A stretch of DNA of 64,000 nucleotides from contig JALIGW010000062.1 of NCBI GenBank assembly GCA_023053685.1, positions 2,840,604-2,904,603 on the forward strand, written 5' to 3'. Source of the DNA: Diadophis punctatus similis. Its lineage: Eukaryota > Chordata > Lepidosauria > Squamata > Dipsadidae. A program made the translations under genes and the position numbers. The notes beneath the pieces are model-generated. The model saw only the letters and a program-made list of their open reading frames with translations, ran no database searches and was not told where the DNA came from. Below are positions 11,983-22,509 of the stretch, in pieces (position 1 is the stretch's first letter; each line of letters starts with the position of its first letter).

Positions 11983-12458
11983 TGTTAATGTATTAGCAGA
12001 GTATTCCTTGTGTTACCAAGGTTGTGCATACAGAAACGTTTAGATTGAGATCAGTTGTGAATAAGTACTCAGCCACACACAGATATACTAACTTGAATTA
12101 AAGTTTACTTTAAGAAATAGCATGTTCCTATAAACAGTCCAAAGTCATACACTTAATAGTCATAATGACAATCCAAGTATTATCCAGTACAAATACATTT
12201 CAGCTATAATACATAACTACAACACAGAGAGAAATGCAGAGCATACATACTCTAGGCCTTGCTCTAATGAGTAGCAGAGAACACACTCTGAGTAGCAGAG
12301 ACCAAAGACAAACAGAGAGGGACTCCCATAGAAATAAGCTGTGAACTCTAGCTCCCTCTTGTGGCAGTCTGCAACACCTAAGCTAAACAGACTTATAGCT
12401 GTTAAAAGCTAGACATATATTGTTCTATCCAATATTAGTTATGGTCAGAGACCTAACA
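11983..12458 (-). repeat. Copia 3' LTR
   Basis: 476 bp, beginning tgttaatgtatt and ending agacctaaca on the plus strand, so TG...CA on the sense strand. It is the downstream LTR for the minus-strand element and appears identical to 16382-16857. Confidence 0.95.
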
Positions 12459-12469
12459 TTCTCCCCTTT
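12459..12469 (-). other. Copia polypurine tract
   Basis: Directly upstream of the 3' LTR on the sense strand the sequence is AAAGGGGAGAA, the expected plus-strand DNA primer. Confidence 0.85.
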
Positions 12470-12491
12470 GGGTAGATCAATATATAATACC

Positions 12492-15400
12492 TTACATCTT
12501 TAAACCATAGTTTTCACAACACTCTTTGTGTTTAATTGCACCTTGCGCTTTAGTGAAATGATCTGCAATATTCTGTTCAGTCATGCAGTATTCCAACTTA
12601 ACCATTTTATTTTGAACACATTGTCTAACATTCAGATATCTCAAATCAGTATGTTTCGACCTTGTTTTCACAGCTAAACTATTAGCCATACTAATGGCAG
12701 ATTGATTGTCTTCATACACAATAAATGGCTCCTGTACAGTAATTCCTATATCCTTTAACAATTGTTTATAATATACCAATTCTGTACACATTAATGATAA
12801 ACTCGAGAATTCTGCTTCCATAGTGGATAAACTAATATGTTGTTGCCTAATAGATTTCCACCCTATTAAAGCATTACCCAACATTACCACTATACCTGAT
12901 GTTGATTTGCGAGTCATTGCATCAGTAGCAAAACTTGCATCAGCATATGCAGTTAACACTAATTCATTTCTCGGTTCTAAATACAAAGAATAATGTATTG
13001 TGTGCTTTAGGTATCTAAGTATTCGTTTAGCTGCTTGCCAATGCCTTTCATTTGGTTCAGCATTATATCTAGCCAGTTGATTTACGCTGTAAGATATATC
13101 TGGCCTAGACCAATTACTCAAATATGAGAGACTACCAATTAGAGACTGATATATCTCCTTATCAAACACAGGACATTTAGTATCACTATTTGTAAATCCC
13201 TGATCCATTGGTGTCTTAGCAGTTTTACAATTCTCCAGGTTATATCTTTTTAACAATTGGCTAATCTTCTTAGCTTGCGAAATTTTGAATCCTCTATTTG
13301 TCTTCATTATATCAAGACCCAAATAATGTTTAATTTCTCCTAAATTTCTAATCTTGAACTTTCTTTGTAATTCAGAAACAATATCATTTGCTTCTTGTTC
13401 AGTCTTTGTTATAATCGCTATATCATCTGTAAATAATAGCAACAGAGAAATCAAACCATCTTTCTCTCTCCTAAATAAACAAGGATCAGCTATACCAGCT
13501 TTAAAATCCATGGAAACTAATTCTTTTACAATGCATTTATTCCATTCATAACCTGATTGCTTTAAACCATAAAGACTTTTCTTTAATTTCCAATAATCAT
13601 TTTTTCCATCATCTTTTAAACCTAATGGCTTTTTCATATAAATGGTATGTTGTAAAGGTGCATGTAGATATGCAGTTTCGACATCTACATGATTAATTAT
13701 GCATTTATTCTTAGCTGCCCAAACTAATGCTCCTCTCAATGTATTTGCTCTCAGACTAGGTGCAAATACCTCATCATAATCCTTATCTGATTGAGCAAAT
13801 CCCTGAGCAACTAATCTTGCTTTATGGGTAACAGTGCCATCCACACCAGTCTTTAATTTATACACCCATCTGCAACCTATTGCACGCTCACCTGGTGGTA
13901 ACTTTACATCTTCATATACCTCAAGATCCTTTAAAGATTTTAATTCCTTATTCATAGCTTCCTGCCAAGCTACCTGTTCCTTTGTTGGATACAGCTTAAG
14001 TTCATTATAATTAGACGGTTCCACATTAATCTGGCATACAATACTTGCCTGATATCTATCAGGTGGACGTCTCTCCCTAGTTGACCTCCTAGGCAATTTA
14101 GTACAAGTTGTTGGAATTTCCTTTTCCTTTTCCTCCCCTATCGAGGTATCTTCTACATCACCCATAGATGGTTCCTCTATTGAGGATTCTTTCACTATCC
14201 TATCATCAGTACTATTCTTATCAGAATCATCAGGAAACAATGGATCCTCAACAACGATACTATCTTGTTCCTTGTATTCCTGTTCCAGTTTACTCCATCC
14301 AACATGCTCAAGGAATTTAGCACTTGCACTACAATATACTCTAGTAGTACCTGGCTCCCAGAATCTAAATGATCTATGATTAGATTCATACCCTACAAAA
14401 CATAATTTCCGTGCTCTATGTTGTCCCTTTCGCCTTACTTGAGTGGGAATATGCACCCATGCTGGTGCACCAAATGTATGCAAATAACTAAGATTTGGTT
14501 TCCTACCATACCAACGGGTAAATGGCAATTCACCAGTTGTTGCATTCACTACATTGTTCAAAACATGGTTAGCACACATTATAGCTTCACCCCAGAGTCT
14601 TTCTGGTAAACCAGAATCTGAAATCATGGTTCGAGACATAGCCTGTAATGTCTGACCTCTTCTTTCAATATGCGCATTATGTTGCGGCCGAAAAGGAGCA
14701 GAACGCTTATGTTCAATACCAGCTCTCTTTAGCATATCTTCAAATCTCTTATTGGTAAACTCAGTACCATTATCTGTTACTAAACTAACCAGTTTCTTTT
14801 TCATTTTTCGTTCAACAAACCTTAACCAGTTTACAAAATGCTGATATGTTTCTGTTTTTGTTTTCATCAGATAACAGAAACCATATCTAGAAAAATGATC
14901 AACTATGCTCAATATATAACAGGCTCCACCTAAACTGGGTTTCTTAGGGCCAATGAGATCAGCAAATACAACCTCTAATGGTTCCTTGGTTTTAAATCCA
15001 TTTAACCTGTTTGCAGGAATTACCTTGCTTTTTTCCTGATTGCAAGCATTACAATTTAAATATCTTGCACAAGGTTTTAATTTTATACCATTAGATAACT
15101 CAACAGTTTTCTTTAAAATTTTGAAATTTAAATGTCCCATACGTCTATGGAGCAAATGAATACATTCATCATGAGGCTTTCTCTTTTCATAAACTGAATT
15201 AGCCTTATTTAATGGACTATCGTGGATAATGTATAAGCCATCATGCAATCTTGCAGTAACTCTTTTACCTTGTTTTTCAATTAAACATTTATCTCCCTGA
15301 AAAGTTACCACAAACCCTGCTTTTACCAATTCTCTGACAGATAGTAAGTTATTTTTAAGGTTAGGTACATATAACATTGGTAAACTTTCATTAATACATG

Positions 15401-16358
15401 AACAATATGCATTACCTTCTCCAGATACTCTCAATTTCCAGCCATTTGCTAATGATACATGCTGTTTACTTTTAGTCATATTAACAAATCTCTCTTTACT
15501 TTTAGTTATACACTGAGATGCTCCACTGTCTATTATCCAAATATCATGGCTTACATTTTTATTTGTACTTGATATAGCTACACTAACATCATTATAAGCT
15601 CTCTGCATATTACTAGCATTCTGCTTTTTACCCATTTTACAGAATCTGGCTATATGACCCTTAGCCCCACAAGAATAACATTTCCTAACAATATAGGCAG
15701 TTGAAGATTGTGGTTGTTTCTCTCTCTGTGGTTCTTCCTGTGGTTGTTTCTCTCTCAGTTGTTTTCTATCTTGCCTTCTTCTAGACTCTTCTAACAGTCT
15801 TCCTATTATGCCAGTCAATGTCAGTTCATCTCTGGTTAAAACTTCCAGTGAAGACACATAATCATCATAAGAGTCATCCAAAGAAGAAAGAATAATATAA
15901 ACTTGATGCAACTCTGAGAAAATCAGTGCTCTGAACAGTTTACGTGTAAGATGTATGTGCGCACCAACACTATCTCGAACATAAAGTCTCTTTAAGGTAC
16001 TCCAACACTTGGCAGCAGAATCTTCACCATGAATATGGACCAGTTGCTGATCACTTAGTGTCAGTCCAATAATACTAAGAGCCTTTTCATTATCCCGGTT
16101 AAAGGCAGCTATTTTCTTCTTATCTTCATCATTTGTTGGATCCCAAGCTGTTATATCAGGTGGATTATTAACCACAGTCCATAATCCTTCTTTACGCAAA
16201 AGTAAGCTGCACTTCATAGACCAGGAAACATAGTTAGTTCCATCTAACCTGGTTATCAGGGATAAGCTAGTTGACTGTTCTTGTGCCATTGTTAATTTAA
16301 CAGTAAACCACAAGTTAGCTGTCTGAGTATGAAACTGAATATTCACACTAACTCTCAA
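12492..16358 (-). CDS. Copia gag-pol polyprotein
   Basis: Single open frame of 1288 codons; the likely start is the internal Met of MAQEQSTSL (16289) rather than the first ATG. Order: UBN2-type gag (residues 24-210), CCHC zinc knuckle CYSCGAKGHIARFC (about 225), aspartic protease with IIDSGAS (about 274), integrase with HRRMGH and CNAC zinc residues and the D-D-E triad (FADLIG about 464, TDNGTEF about 527, HIERRGQ about 562), reverse transcriptase with FTDDI in place of the usual YVDD (about 975), and RNase H (YADASFA, EDNQSAI). The order protease-integrase-RT is diagnostic for Ty1/copia. The gag looks about 30-40 residues short between LTRKLFRA and QVYIILSSL relative to the usual family pattern, an in-frame deletion that may affect particle assembly. 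Confidence 0.95.
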   Translation of the reverse strand: MRVSVNIQFHTQTANLWFTVKLTMAQEQSTSLSLITRLDGTNYVSWSMKCSLLLRKEGLWTVVNNPPDITAWDPTNDEDKKKIAAFNRDNEKALSIIGLTLSDQQLVHIHGEDSAAKCWSTLKRLYVRDSVGAHIHLTRKLFRALIFSELHQVYIILSSLDDSYDDYVSSLEVLTRDELTLTGIIGRLLEESRRRQDRKQLREKQPQEEPQREKQPQSSTAYIVRKCYSCGAKGHIARFCKMGKKQNASNMQRAYNDVSVAISSTNKNVSHDIWIIDSGASQCITKSKERFVNMTKSKQHVSLANGWKLRVSGEGNAYCSCINESLPMLYVPNLKNNLLSVRELVKAGFVVTFQGDKCLIEKQGKRVTARLHDGLYIIHDSPLNKANSVYEKRKPHDECIHLLHRRMGHLNFKILKKTVELSNGIKLKPCARYLNCNACNQEKSKVIPANRLNGFKTKEPLEVVFADLIGPKKPSLGGACYILSIVDHFSRYGFCYLMKTKTETYQHFVNWLRFVERKMKKKLVSLVTDNGTEFTNKRFEDMLKRAGIEHKRSAPFRPQHNAHIERRGQTLQAMSRTMISDSGLPERLWGEAIMCANHVLNNVVNATTGELPFTRWYGRKPNLSYLHTFGAPAWVHIPTQVRRKGQHRARKLCFVGYESNHRSFRFWEPGTTRVYCSASAKFLEHVGWSKLEQEYKEQDSIVVEDPLFPDDSDKNSTDDRIVKESSIEEPSMGDVEDTSIGEEKEKEIPTTCTKLPRRSTRERRPPDRYQASIVCQINVEPSNYNELKLYPTKEQVAWQEAMNKELKSLKDLEVYEDVKLPPGERAIGCRWVYKLKTGVDGTVTHKARLVAQGFAQSDKDYDEVFAPSLRANTLRGALVWAAKNKCIINHVDVETAYLHAPLQHTIYMKKPLGLKDDGKNDYWKLKKSLYGLKQSGYEWNKCIVKELVSMDFKAGIADPCLFRREKDGLISLLLLFTDDIAIITKTEQEANDIVSELQRKFKIRNLGEIKHYLGLDIMKTNRGFKISQAKKISQLLKRYNLENCKTAKTPMDQGFTNSDTKCPVFDKEIYQSLIGSLSYLSNWSRPDISYSVNQLARYNAEPNERHWQAAKRILRYLKHTIHYSLYLEPRNELVLTAYADASFATDAMTRKSTSGIVVMLGNALIGWKSIRQQHISLSTMEAEFSSLSLMCTELVYYKQLLKDIGITVQEPFIVYEDNQSAISMANSLAVKTRSKHTDLRYLNVRQCVQNKMVKLEYCMTEQNIADHFTKAQGAIKHKECCENYGLKM

Positions 16359-16365
16359 TATCTCT

Positions 16366-16379
16366 CTGGGCCCATAACC
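16366..16379 (-). other. Copia primer-binding site (internal initiator tRNA-Met match)
   Basis: The plus strand here reads ctgggcccataacc, identical to the anticodon stem-loop region of metazoan initiator tRNA-Met as I remember it, so the RNA is complementary to it. It starts two bases inside the 5' LTR. Priming from an internal tRNA fragment rather than its 3' end is the arrangement described for Drosophila copia. Confidence 0.8.
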
Positions 16380-16381
16380 AG

Positions 16382-16857
16382 TGTTAATGTATTAGCAGAG
16401 TATTCCTTGTGTTACCAAGGTTGTGCATACAGAAACGTTTAGATTGAGATCAGTTGTGAATAAGTACTCAGCCACACACAGATATACTAACTTGAATTAA
16501 AGTTTACTTTAAGAAATAGCATGTTCCTATAAACAGTCCAAAGTCATACACTTAATAGTCATAATGACAATCCAAGTATTATCCAGTACAAATACATTTC
16601 AGCTATAATACATAACTACAACACAGAGAGAAATGCAGAGCATACATACTCTAGGCCTTGCTCTAATGAGTAGCAGAGAACACACTCTGAGTAGCAGAGA
16701 CCAAAGACAAACAGAGAGGGACTCCCATAGAAATAAGCTGTGAACTCTAGCTCCCTCTTGTGGCAGTCTGCAACACCTAAGCTAAACAGACTTATAGCTG
16801 TTAAAAGCTAGACATATATTGTTCTATCCAATATTAGTTATGGTCAGAGACCTAACA
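16382..16857 (-). repeat. Copia 5' LTR
   Basis: 476 bp and upstream for the minus-strand element; carries promoter and start of the transcript by family rule. No difference from 11983-12458 was found on reading the two side by side. Confidence 0.95.
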
Positions 16858-16862
16858 GCCAC

Positions 16863-19578
16863 CCTACCTGTAGATCATGTCCCTCGAGGGTTAATATTCT
16901 TTTATTATTAATTTTAATCCCATCTGTTACCCACTGTAATGATGCTGCTTGGTAGTAGGTTTCCCATTCTGGGAGTCCAAAGCCCCCTTGCTCTTTGTTC
17001 TGCTGTAAATATTTTAATTTAATTCTTGCCGTTTTTCCTGCCCAGATGAATTTGGATACCATTTTATTTAAATTATCGAAATATTTTCTGTCTAATTTAA
17101 TTGGTATCGTTTGGAACAAATATAGTAATTTTGGTAGCACTGACATTTTAATCGTCGATATCCTCCCTGTTAGTGAAATAGGTAGTTTTGTCCATTTTTC
17201 TAAGTCCTTTTCTATTTGTTTATTCAACTCTATATAATTATCATTCTTAATTGTTGTGCATTTAGCCGTTAATATTATTCCTAAGTATTTAATTTTTTTA
17301 ACAATTTGAATACCCAATTTCTCTTCCAATTCCTGAATTTGTTTATTTGGTAGATTTTTCGTTATTATTTTGGTTTTGTTTTTATTAATTTTTAGGCCTG
17401 CTACTTTCCCGAATTTGTTAATTTCCTCTATTAATTTTGGTCCTACCTCAATCAGATTTTCCATATTAAAGACCATATCATCTGCAAAGGCTTGGAGTTT
17501 ATACTCTTGCCCTCTAATTCTAAGTCCTTCAATACTTGGATTTTGCCTAATTTGTTGTAACAACGTTTCTAATGTGAATATAAATAGCAAGGGGGACAGT
17601 GGACATCCCTGTTGTACTCCTTTTTGAATATCAAATTTATCTGTTGTATCTTGGTTTATGATTATTTTGGCTGTTTGTTTTGAGTATATGGCTCTAATCA
17701 TCCTGATATATTTGGGGTCGAAATTTGTAGTCTCTAACTTTTTTATAAGAAAATCCCAATTTAAATTATCAAATGCTTTTTGAGCATCGAGGAACATGAG
17801 AGCTACAGGTTTTCCTGGGTTTGCCTCGTAATATTCTAATATATTCATAATTGTTCTTGTGTTGTTTCTAATATTTCTATGTGGGAGGAAGCCATTTTGA
17901 TCAGGATGTATATTTTTATTAATTACATTTTTTAGTCTTTCTGCCATTATGGTCATGAAGATCTTATAGTCCATGTTTAACAGCGAGATTGGCCTGAAGT
18001 TTTGTATCTTCTGTTTTTCTACTTTATCTTTTGGAATTAATGATATTGTTGATTCTGCCCATGTTTTGGGAATTTCCCCTTTATTTAGTACGTTGTATTT
18101 TACTAGCAATAGTTGTTTAATGGAGTTCTGTAACTCTTTATAATATTCCGCTGGTATACCATCTGGTCCAGGCGTTTTGTTGTTTTTTTTGTTTTTTTAT
18201 AGCTTTTTCTAGTTCTAGAGGTGTTATCTCTTCATCTAGCATGTTTTTATCCGATTCTATTATTGGTATATCTTTTGCTTGTTGCAGGTAAGTTTGTATG
18301 TCCTCTTCCCTTATTTCCTCTTTTTTATATAGTTCTCTAAAATATTTGAGTATTATGTCTTTTTTGTCCTCTAATATTGTCTTTACTTCACCCTTCTCAT
18401 CTTCTAATTGTTGTATGTATCTTTCCTCCCTTTCCTTTCGTAGTTTGTAGGCTAGCCACCTGCCTGGCTTCTTGGCATTTTCAAAATAATTTTGTTTTGC
18501 CATTTTAATTTTCTGTGCCACCTCCTCTTGTGTCAGTAAATTGATTCTATGTTTAATTAGAGCCTTTTCTTCTTTAATTTTTTCATTTAATTGTTCCATT
18601 TGTTGTCTATGTTCTAGTTCTCCCATTTTCTTTTGCAGTTCATTAATTTGTTTATTTTTGTTTTTATTTCTCTTTATAGTATATGTTGTGGTTAATCCTC
18701 TTATGTATGCTTTTGTGGTATCCCATAGGTTCTGGATCGTGGTATCATTATTCCAGTTTTCCTTCATAAAGAAGGCTAGTTCTTTTTCCATGTAATCAAT
18801 ATAGCTCCTTTCTTTTAATATAGCCTGGTTCATAAACCATTTCTTATTTGTCCTTCTCCTCTCTTTTATTGTGAAAACTATAGGATTATGGTCTGCCCAT
18901 ATATTTGGTTTTATTTCAATTTCTTGGATTTTATTCAGTGTTTCTATGCCGGCCCAAACCATGTCTAATCTCGACCAGGAGTTTTGTGGGGTGGAATAAT
19001 ATGTGTATTGATTTTCGTATGGGTGGTTTTCTCTCCATGCATCTCTGAGGTTAAATTCCATGGCCAAATCAAAAAATTCATGTGGCAGTATCTTCCTTTC
19101 ATGGTGTTTTTTATGTGCAGATTTGTAGTCCAATTTATTATCTGATACAGCATTAAAATCTCCCACTATACATATGTTTTCTTTCTCTAGTTTGACTATT
19201 TGTTTATATAGTTCTTTAAAGTACTCTTTTTGTTTATTGTTGGGTGCATAAATTGTTATAAGTAACATTATTTTTTTGGTTTATTAAGATCTCTATCATC
19301 AATACTCTGCCTTCCTTGTCCTGGAATACCTGTTTTGGTTGCAGCCAATCCTTAACATATACTGCAATTCCTCTCTTTTTTGAATCATCCAATGATGTGA
19401 ACAGCTTCCCTAGTTTTGGTGCCTCTAATAGTTTGATATGTTCTTTTTTGACATGTACCTCTTGCAGACAAATTATATATAGATTCTGTTTTTGTAGTTT
19501 ATTGAAAGTTTGTCGTCTTTTAATTGGCGAGTTAATTCCATTTATGTTAACTGATAGTATTTTAACTAAATTTTCCAT
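16863..19578 (-). pseudogene. L1 ORF2 (copy d): endonuclease and reverse transcriptase part
   Basis: Starts at 19578, four bases after ORF1 ends. The endonuclease occupies 19578-18500 (SVNINGINSPIKRR, CLQEVHVKK, VGDFNAV, WADHNPIVF), with a frame break near 19265. The reverse transcriptase (18109-16863) has FRPISLLNMDYKIF, DAQKAFDNLNWDF, GCPLSPLLF and the active-site FADDMVF. A second break lies near 18185 in a run of T. The frame then meets the copia insertion at 16862. These breaks in homopolymers may be real decay or sequencing error. Confidence 0.9.
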
Positions 19579-19582
19579 TTTA

Positions 19583-20632
19583 TTATTTTGCTGCTGCCTT
19601 GGCTGTTCTTACGCTTCGTGTTTCTATTTGGGTCTTGGTGTATACTTTCTCTAACTTCTCTCTTTCTTCTGTGCTTTGTTCTTCTTGGCTCTGTGTTTCT
19701 AGTTCTGTGCTGCTCTCTCCTTCTAGTTCTAAATAATGTTCGATAAAGTGGTCTGCTTTTTCAAATGTATCTATTCTAATTTTTTTATCCTTCCATGTGA
19801 CCAGAAGTCCTTCTGGTACTAGCCATCTAAATGGCACTCCTTTTCTTATTAGTTTTACTGAGAGATATTGGAAGTCCCTCCTTTTATCTCTTATTCTTTT
19901 TGGTATCTGTTTCAGAACTGTGATATCCTTTCCCTTATAGTTTATTTGTCCTGTTCTTGTAATTTTGTAAATCTCATCTCTTATATGTTTTTTTGTAAAT
20001 CTTACGTGGATTTCTCTTGATAGCTTATGTTTCCTTATATAATTGTTCTGAACTCTGTATATCTCATCAATGTTAGCTTTTATTTCTTCCTTGTCTACTT
20101 GGAGAACTTCCCCCAGAATTTCTGACATTAAATTTCTAGTGTCCTCTTCCTTTTCTTCTAATACATTCTGGAATCTTAAGTAATAGTTTGCTTTCTCGAG
20201 TTCCAACTGTGAGATTGCCCCCTCTAACTCCCTGTTTATCGTTCTCAATCTTTCTTCTGTTGCATCCTGTCTTTTTTCTGCCTTCTCTGTTTTTTCCGCT
20301 ATTATTTGTATTTGTTGTTCGTGATTAGCAACTATTTCTTGTATGTTTTTCATTCTACTGTCTAATTTCTTGATATCTCCTTTGACTACCTCAAAGTTCC
20401 CTTTCATTTCCTCATGATTGTTTTCTATTGTTTCTTGCGTTTTTGTCATTTTTTCCTGTGATGCAAACATAAACTCCGTAATTCTGTCTAGTGAGGCCTG
20501 CATAGATTGTAGGGAAGGAGCTTGTCCCTATTTCTCTACAGTCGTCATTTCTGTTAATAGTCTTTGTCCTGCTGGTGATGGTGCAGCCGAAGCTGCTTTC
20601 TTTACAGTTTTTGTCACCGTGGTCGAGGACAT
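19583..20632 (-). pseudogene. L1 ORF1 (copy d), one internal stop
   Basis: A nucleic-acid chaperone of the L1 particle. From the ATG at 20632 (MSSTTVTKTVKK) the frame runs 350 codons with one TAG at 20528-20530. After it a clean 306-codon stretch begins at 20503. That stretch has a heptad-like coiled coil (about 20450-20230), an RRM-like segment (YYLRFQNVLEEKEED) and the carboxy-terminal domain (PFRWLVPEGLLVTWKDKK). Homology to the ORF1 of the L1 at 41105 continues upstream of the stop, which supports the earlier start. Confidence 0.88.
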
Positions 20633-22025
20633 TTGTACTTTTGAAAAAAAGCTGTAATTTTTAAAGAAGTTACTCCACACTTTCATATAACCTCTTCCTG
20701 TATTTCCCCTTTTACCCCTTCTCCACTAAGCAATCAATATCAATGTTTTAGATCCACACTTATCAAAATTTTATACGTTATATTGTTTATACTCCTTAAT
20801 TCTCAATTCTTAATTCCTAGGTCTTGGTTTCAATTTTCTGTATATATATGGACAATCAATTTCTATTATTATCAATGTATTGGTATAACAATATTAATCA
20901 GTATAGCAATCAATCTATCAATCAATTTGTCAATCAATTAATCTGTATATCTATTTGTACAGTTACTTATCACTATATATTCAATTCAATATTAAATTTA
21001 ACCTTTTATAAGTACTCCAATCTTTCTTTTAAACCAATTAAAATTAATTCTATTTGTTATAGTTTTTTTTTCAATTAAGTATTAAGTATTAAGTACCAGT
21101 CAGCTTTCTATATTCAATATCAGAGGTGTTTTTTCCCCTATTTACCAGAAGAAGCAATCAATATGTCTTCTTTTAAAGTTCCAAGATGTCTTCTTTTTCA
21201 GAAACTGCACAGTCACTGTCTTTTTTTAAAAATTATATTCCTTATATGTATCTCTGTTATTTCCCTCCTCTTGTAACAAATCCAGTATTAGGCAATAACC
21301 TCTTTAAGTCCACCACAGTTTCTAATGTAACAGTTTCCAATGTGTAGTATTGATCTCAGACAATGGTTGTTAAAAAGTATCTCCTTCGGCTCTTCTAAGA
21401 TGTCGCTGTCAGCAAAAAGAAGTCTATGTCACTGTTACAGTCTCTTTCTTACTTGCTTGCTTCCGTGGTAATAACAAAGCCAATATTCCCACTAGTTTCT
21501 CGTTTCCTTAGTTGTTTAGACGCCAAAAAAGTTCCAATCTTAAATCTAGCAGCAGTTTTTTTATTTAGTCTTTCTCCAAACCCTTTTCTTTTTATTTAAT
21601 AATATCCTCTCTTGTAACTCCTTACCGCTTCTGTGCCGCCTGTTCCTCTCAGGAGACTCTCACTTTTCCGCCTTTGCTGTTCCGTCTCCGATTTCAGGTT
21701 CCGCATTTTTAAAGCTTGGTAGAAGAATTTGGCCAAGGGTTGCCGTTTCACTCTCGCTTTTCTTCCTCTACATCAAGATCGAAACGCCCTGTCTCTGGAT
21801 CATCCATCAACCGCCGATCTCTTTCGTGTCTGTTATCGGGGGTTTCCACCTATTTCACCGGGAGATAGCACCTTCCCCCGGTGCAGTTCAGTGTCCCCCT
21901 TCTTTCAGCGATCTCCTCCAGAGAATCGCATGCCGCTTTCGGCTTCCAGATCCACGAAAAGTCGGGCGAAGTTCGCTGCTAGCTTTCTTCGCTCCGCTCC
22001 AGCATAGCGCCCGCCCCGGAAGTCC
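20633..22025 (-). promoter_or_regulatory. L1 copy d 5' untranslated region
   Basis: 1.4 kb upstream of ORF1. The distal part (about 21640-22025) is CpG-containing and GC-rich, the proximal part is AT-rich. In L1 elements this region carries the internal RNA polymerase II promoter; no individual site is identified here. Confidence 0.6.
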
Positions 22026-22509
22026 CTACCACTATTTTATTTTCAATTCTTCCCCCAATTCACCGCTATAGCTTAACTTCAAAAAAGATTCATTGCCTCT
22101 TATACCTCTTAATTTTAGGCCCTATTGCTCCCTCACATCACTTAATATCTTTACTCATTATTCTTTTTTTTTATTTCTATCATTTCTAAATGCCCTAGAT
22201 TTCTAATTCCTCTATTTTAACTCATTGCTCTTCCATCCATTGGTTAATAACTATGTTCTCCTCAATAAAAAATCCAGCATATTAGTTATTTGATTTTATA
22301 TAAAGACCTTATAATAATATTAATTTATATAAGTCTTCTATCAAACAAATCTTATATAAAGGGGTAATCATTATTCAAATTATATATTCTTCCAACAATT
22401 GACCCACATTCAATATTTCTTGTTCTTTGTTTTTTCTATCAGTAGAGATATTTAATTCAATTACCGTATTTTTCGGAGTATAAGACGCATTTTAATTTTG
22501 GGGGAGGAA

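Larger units (their letters stand above)
11983..16857 (-). mobile_element. Complete Ty1/copia LTR retrotransposon
   Basis: Two 476-bp LTRs (11983-12458 and 16382-16857) that read identically by eye bracket a single 1288-codon gag-pol frame. The 5-bp duplication gccac lies at 11978-11982 and 16858-16862. The termini are TGTTA and TAACA. A primer-binding site complementary to the anticodon region of initiator tRNA-Met and a purine tract are present. Identical LTRs mean insertion was recent. It sits in the L1 ORF2, splitting it. No envelope gene is present. Confidence 0.95.
10254..22025 (-). mobile_element. Full-length L1 (copy d), interrupted by a hAT and a copia element
   Basis: The insertion is bounded by a 19-bp duplication, ctaccactattttattttc, at 10235-10253 and 22026-22044, with a short T run (A tail on the minus strand) next to the left copy. 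The minus-strand 5' end starts GGACTTCC followed by GC-rich sequence, like the other L1 at 32823. Removing the copia element and the hAT leaves about 6.5 kb: a 1.4-kb 5' untranslated region, ORF1 (20632-19583), ORF2 (19578 to 10940) and a 3' untranslated region. Frames show a few single-base breaks, so this is a moderately young copy. Confidence 0.9.

Noticed and set aside
11983..16857. Endogenous retrovirus
   Set aside because: The protease-integrase-RT order and the lack of an envelope gene show Ty1/copia, not a retrovirus.
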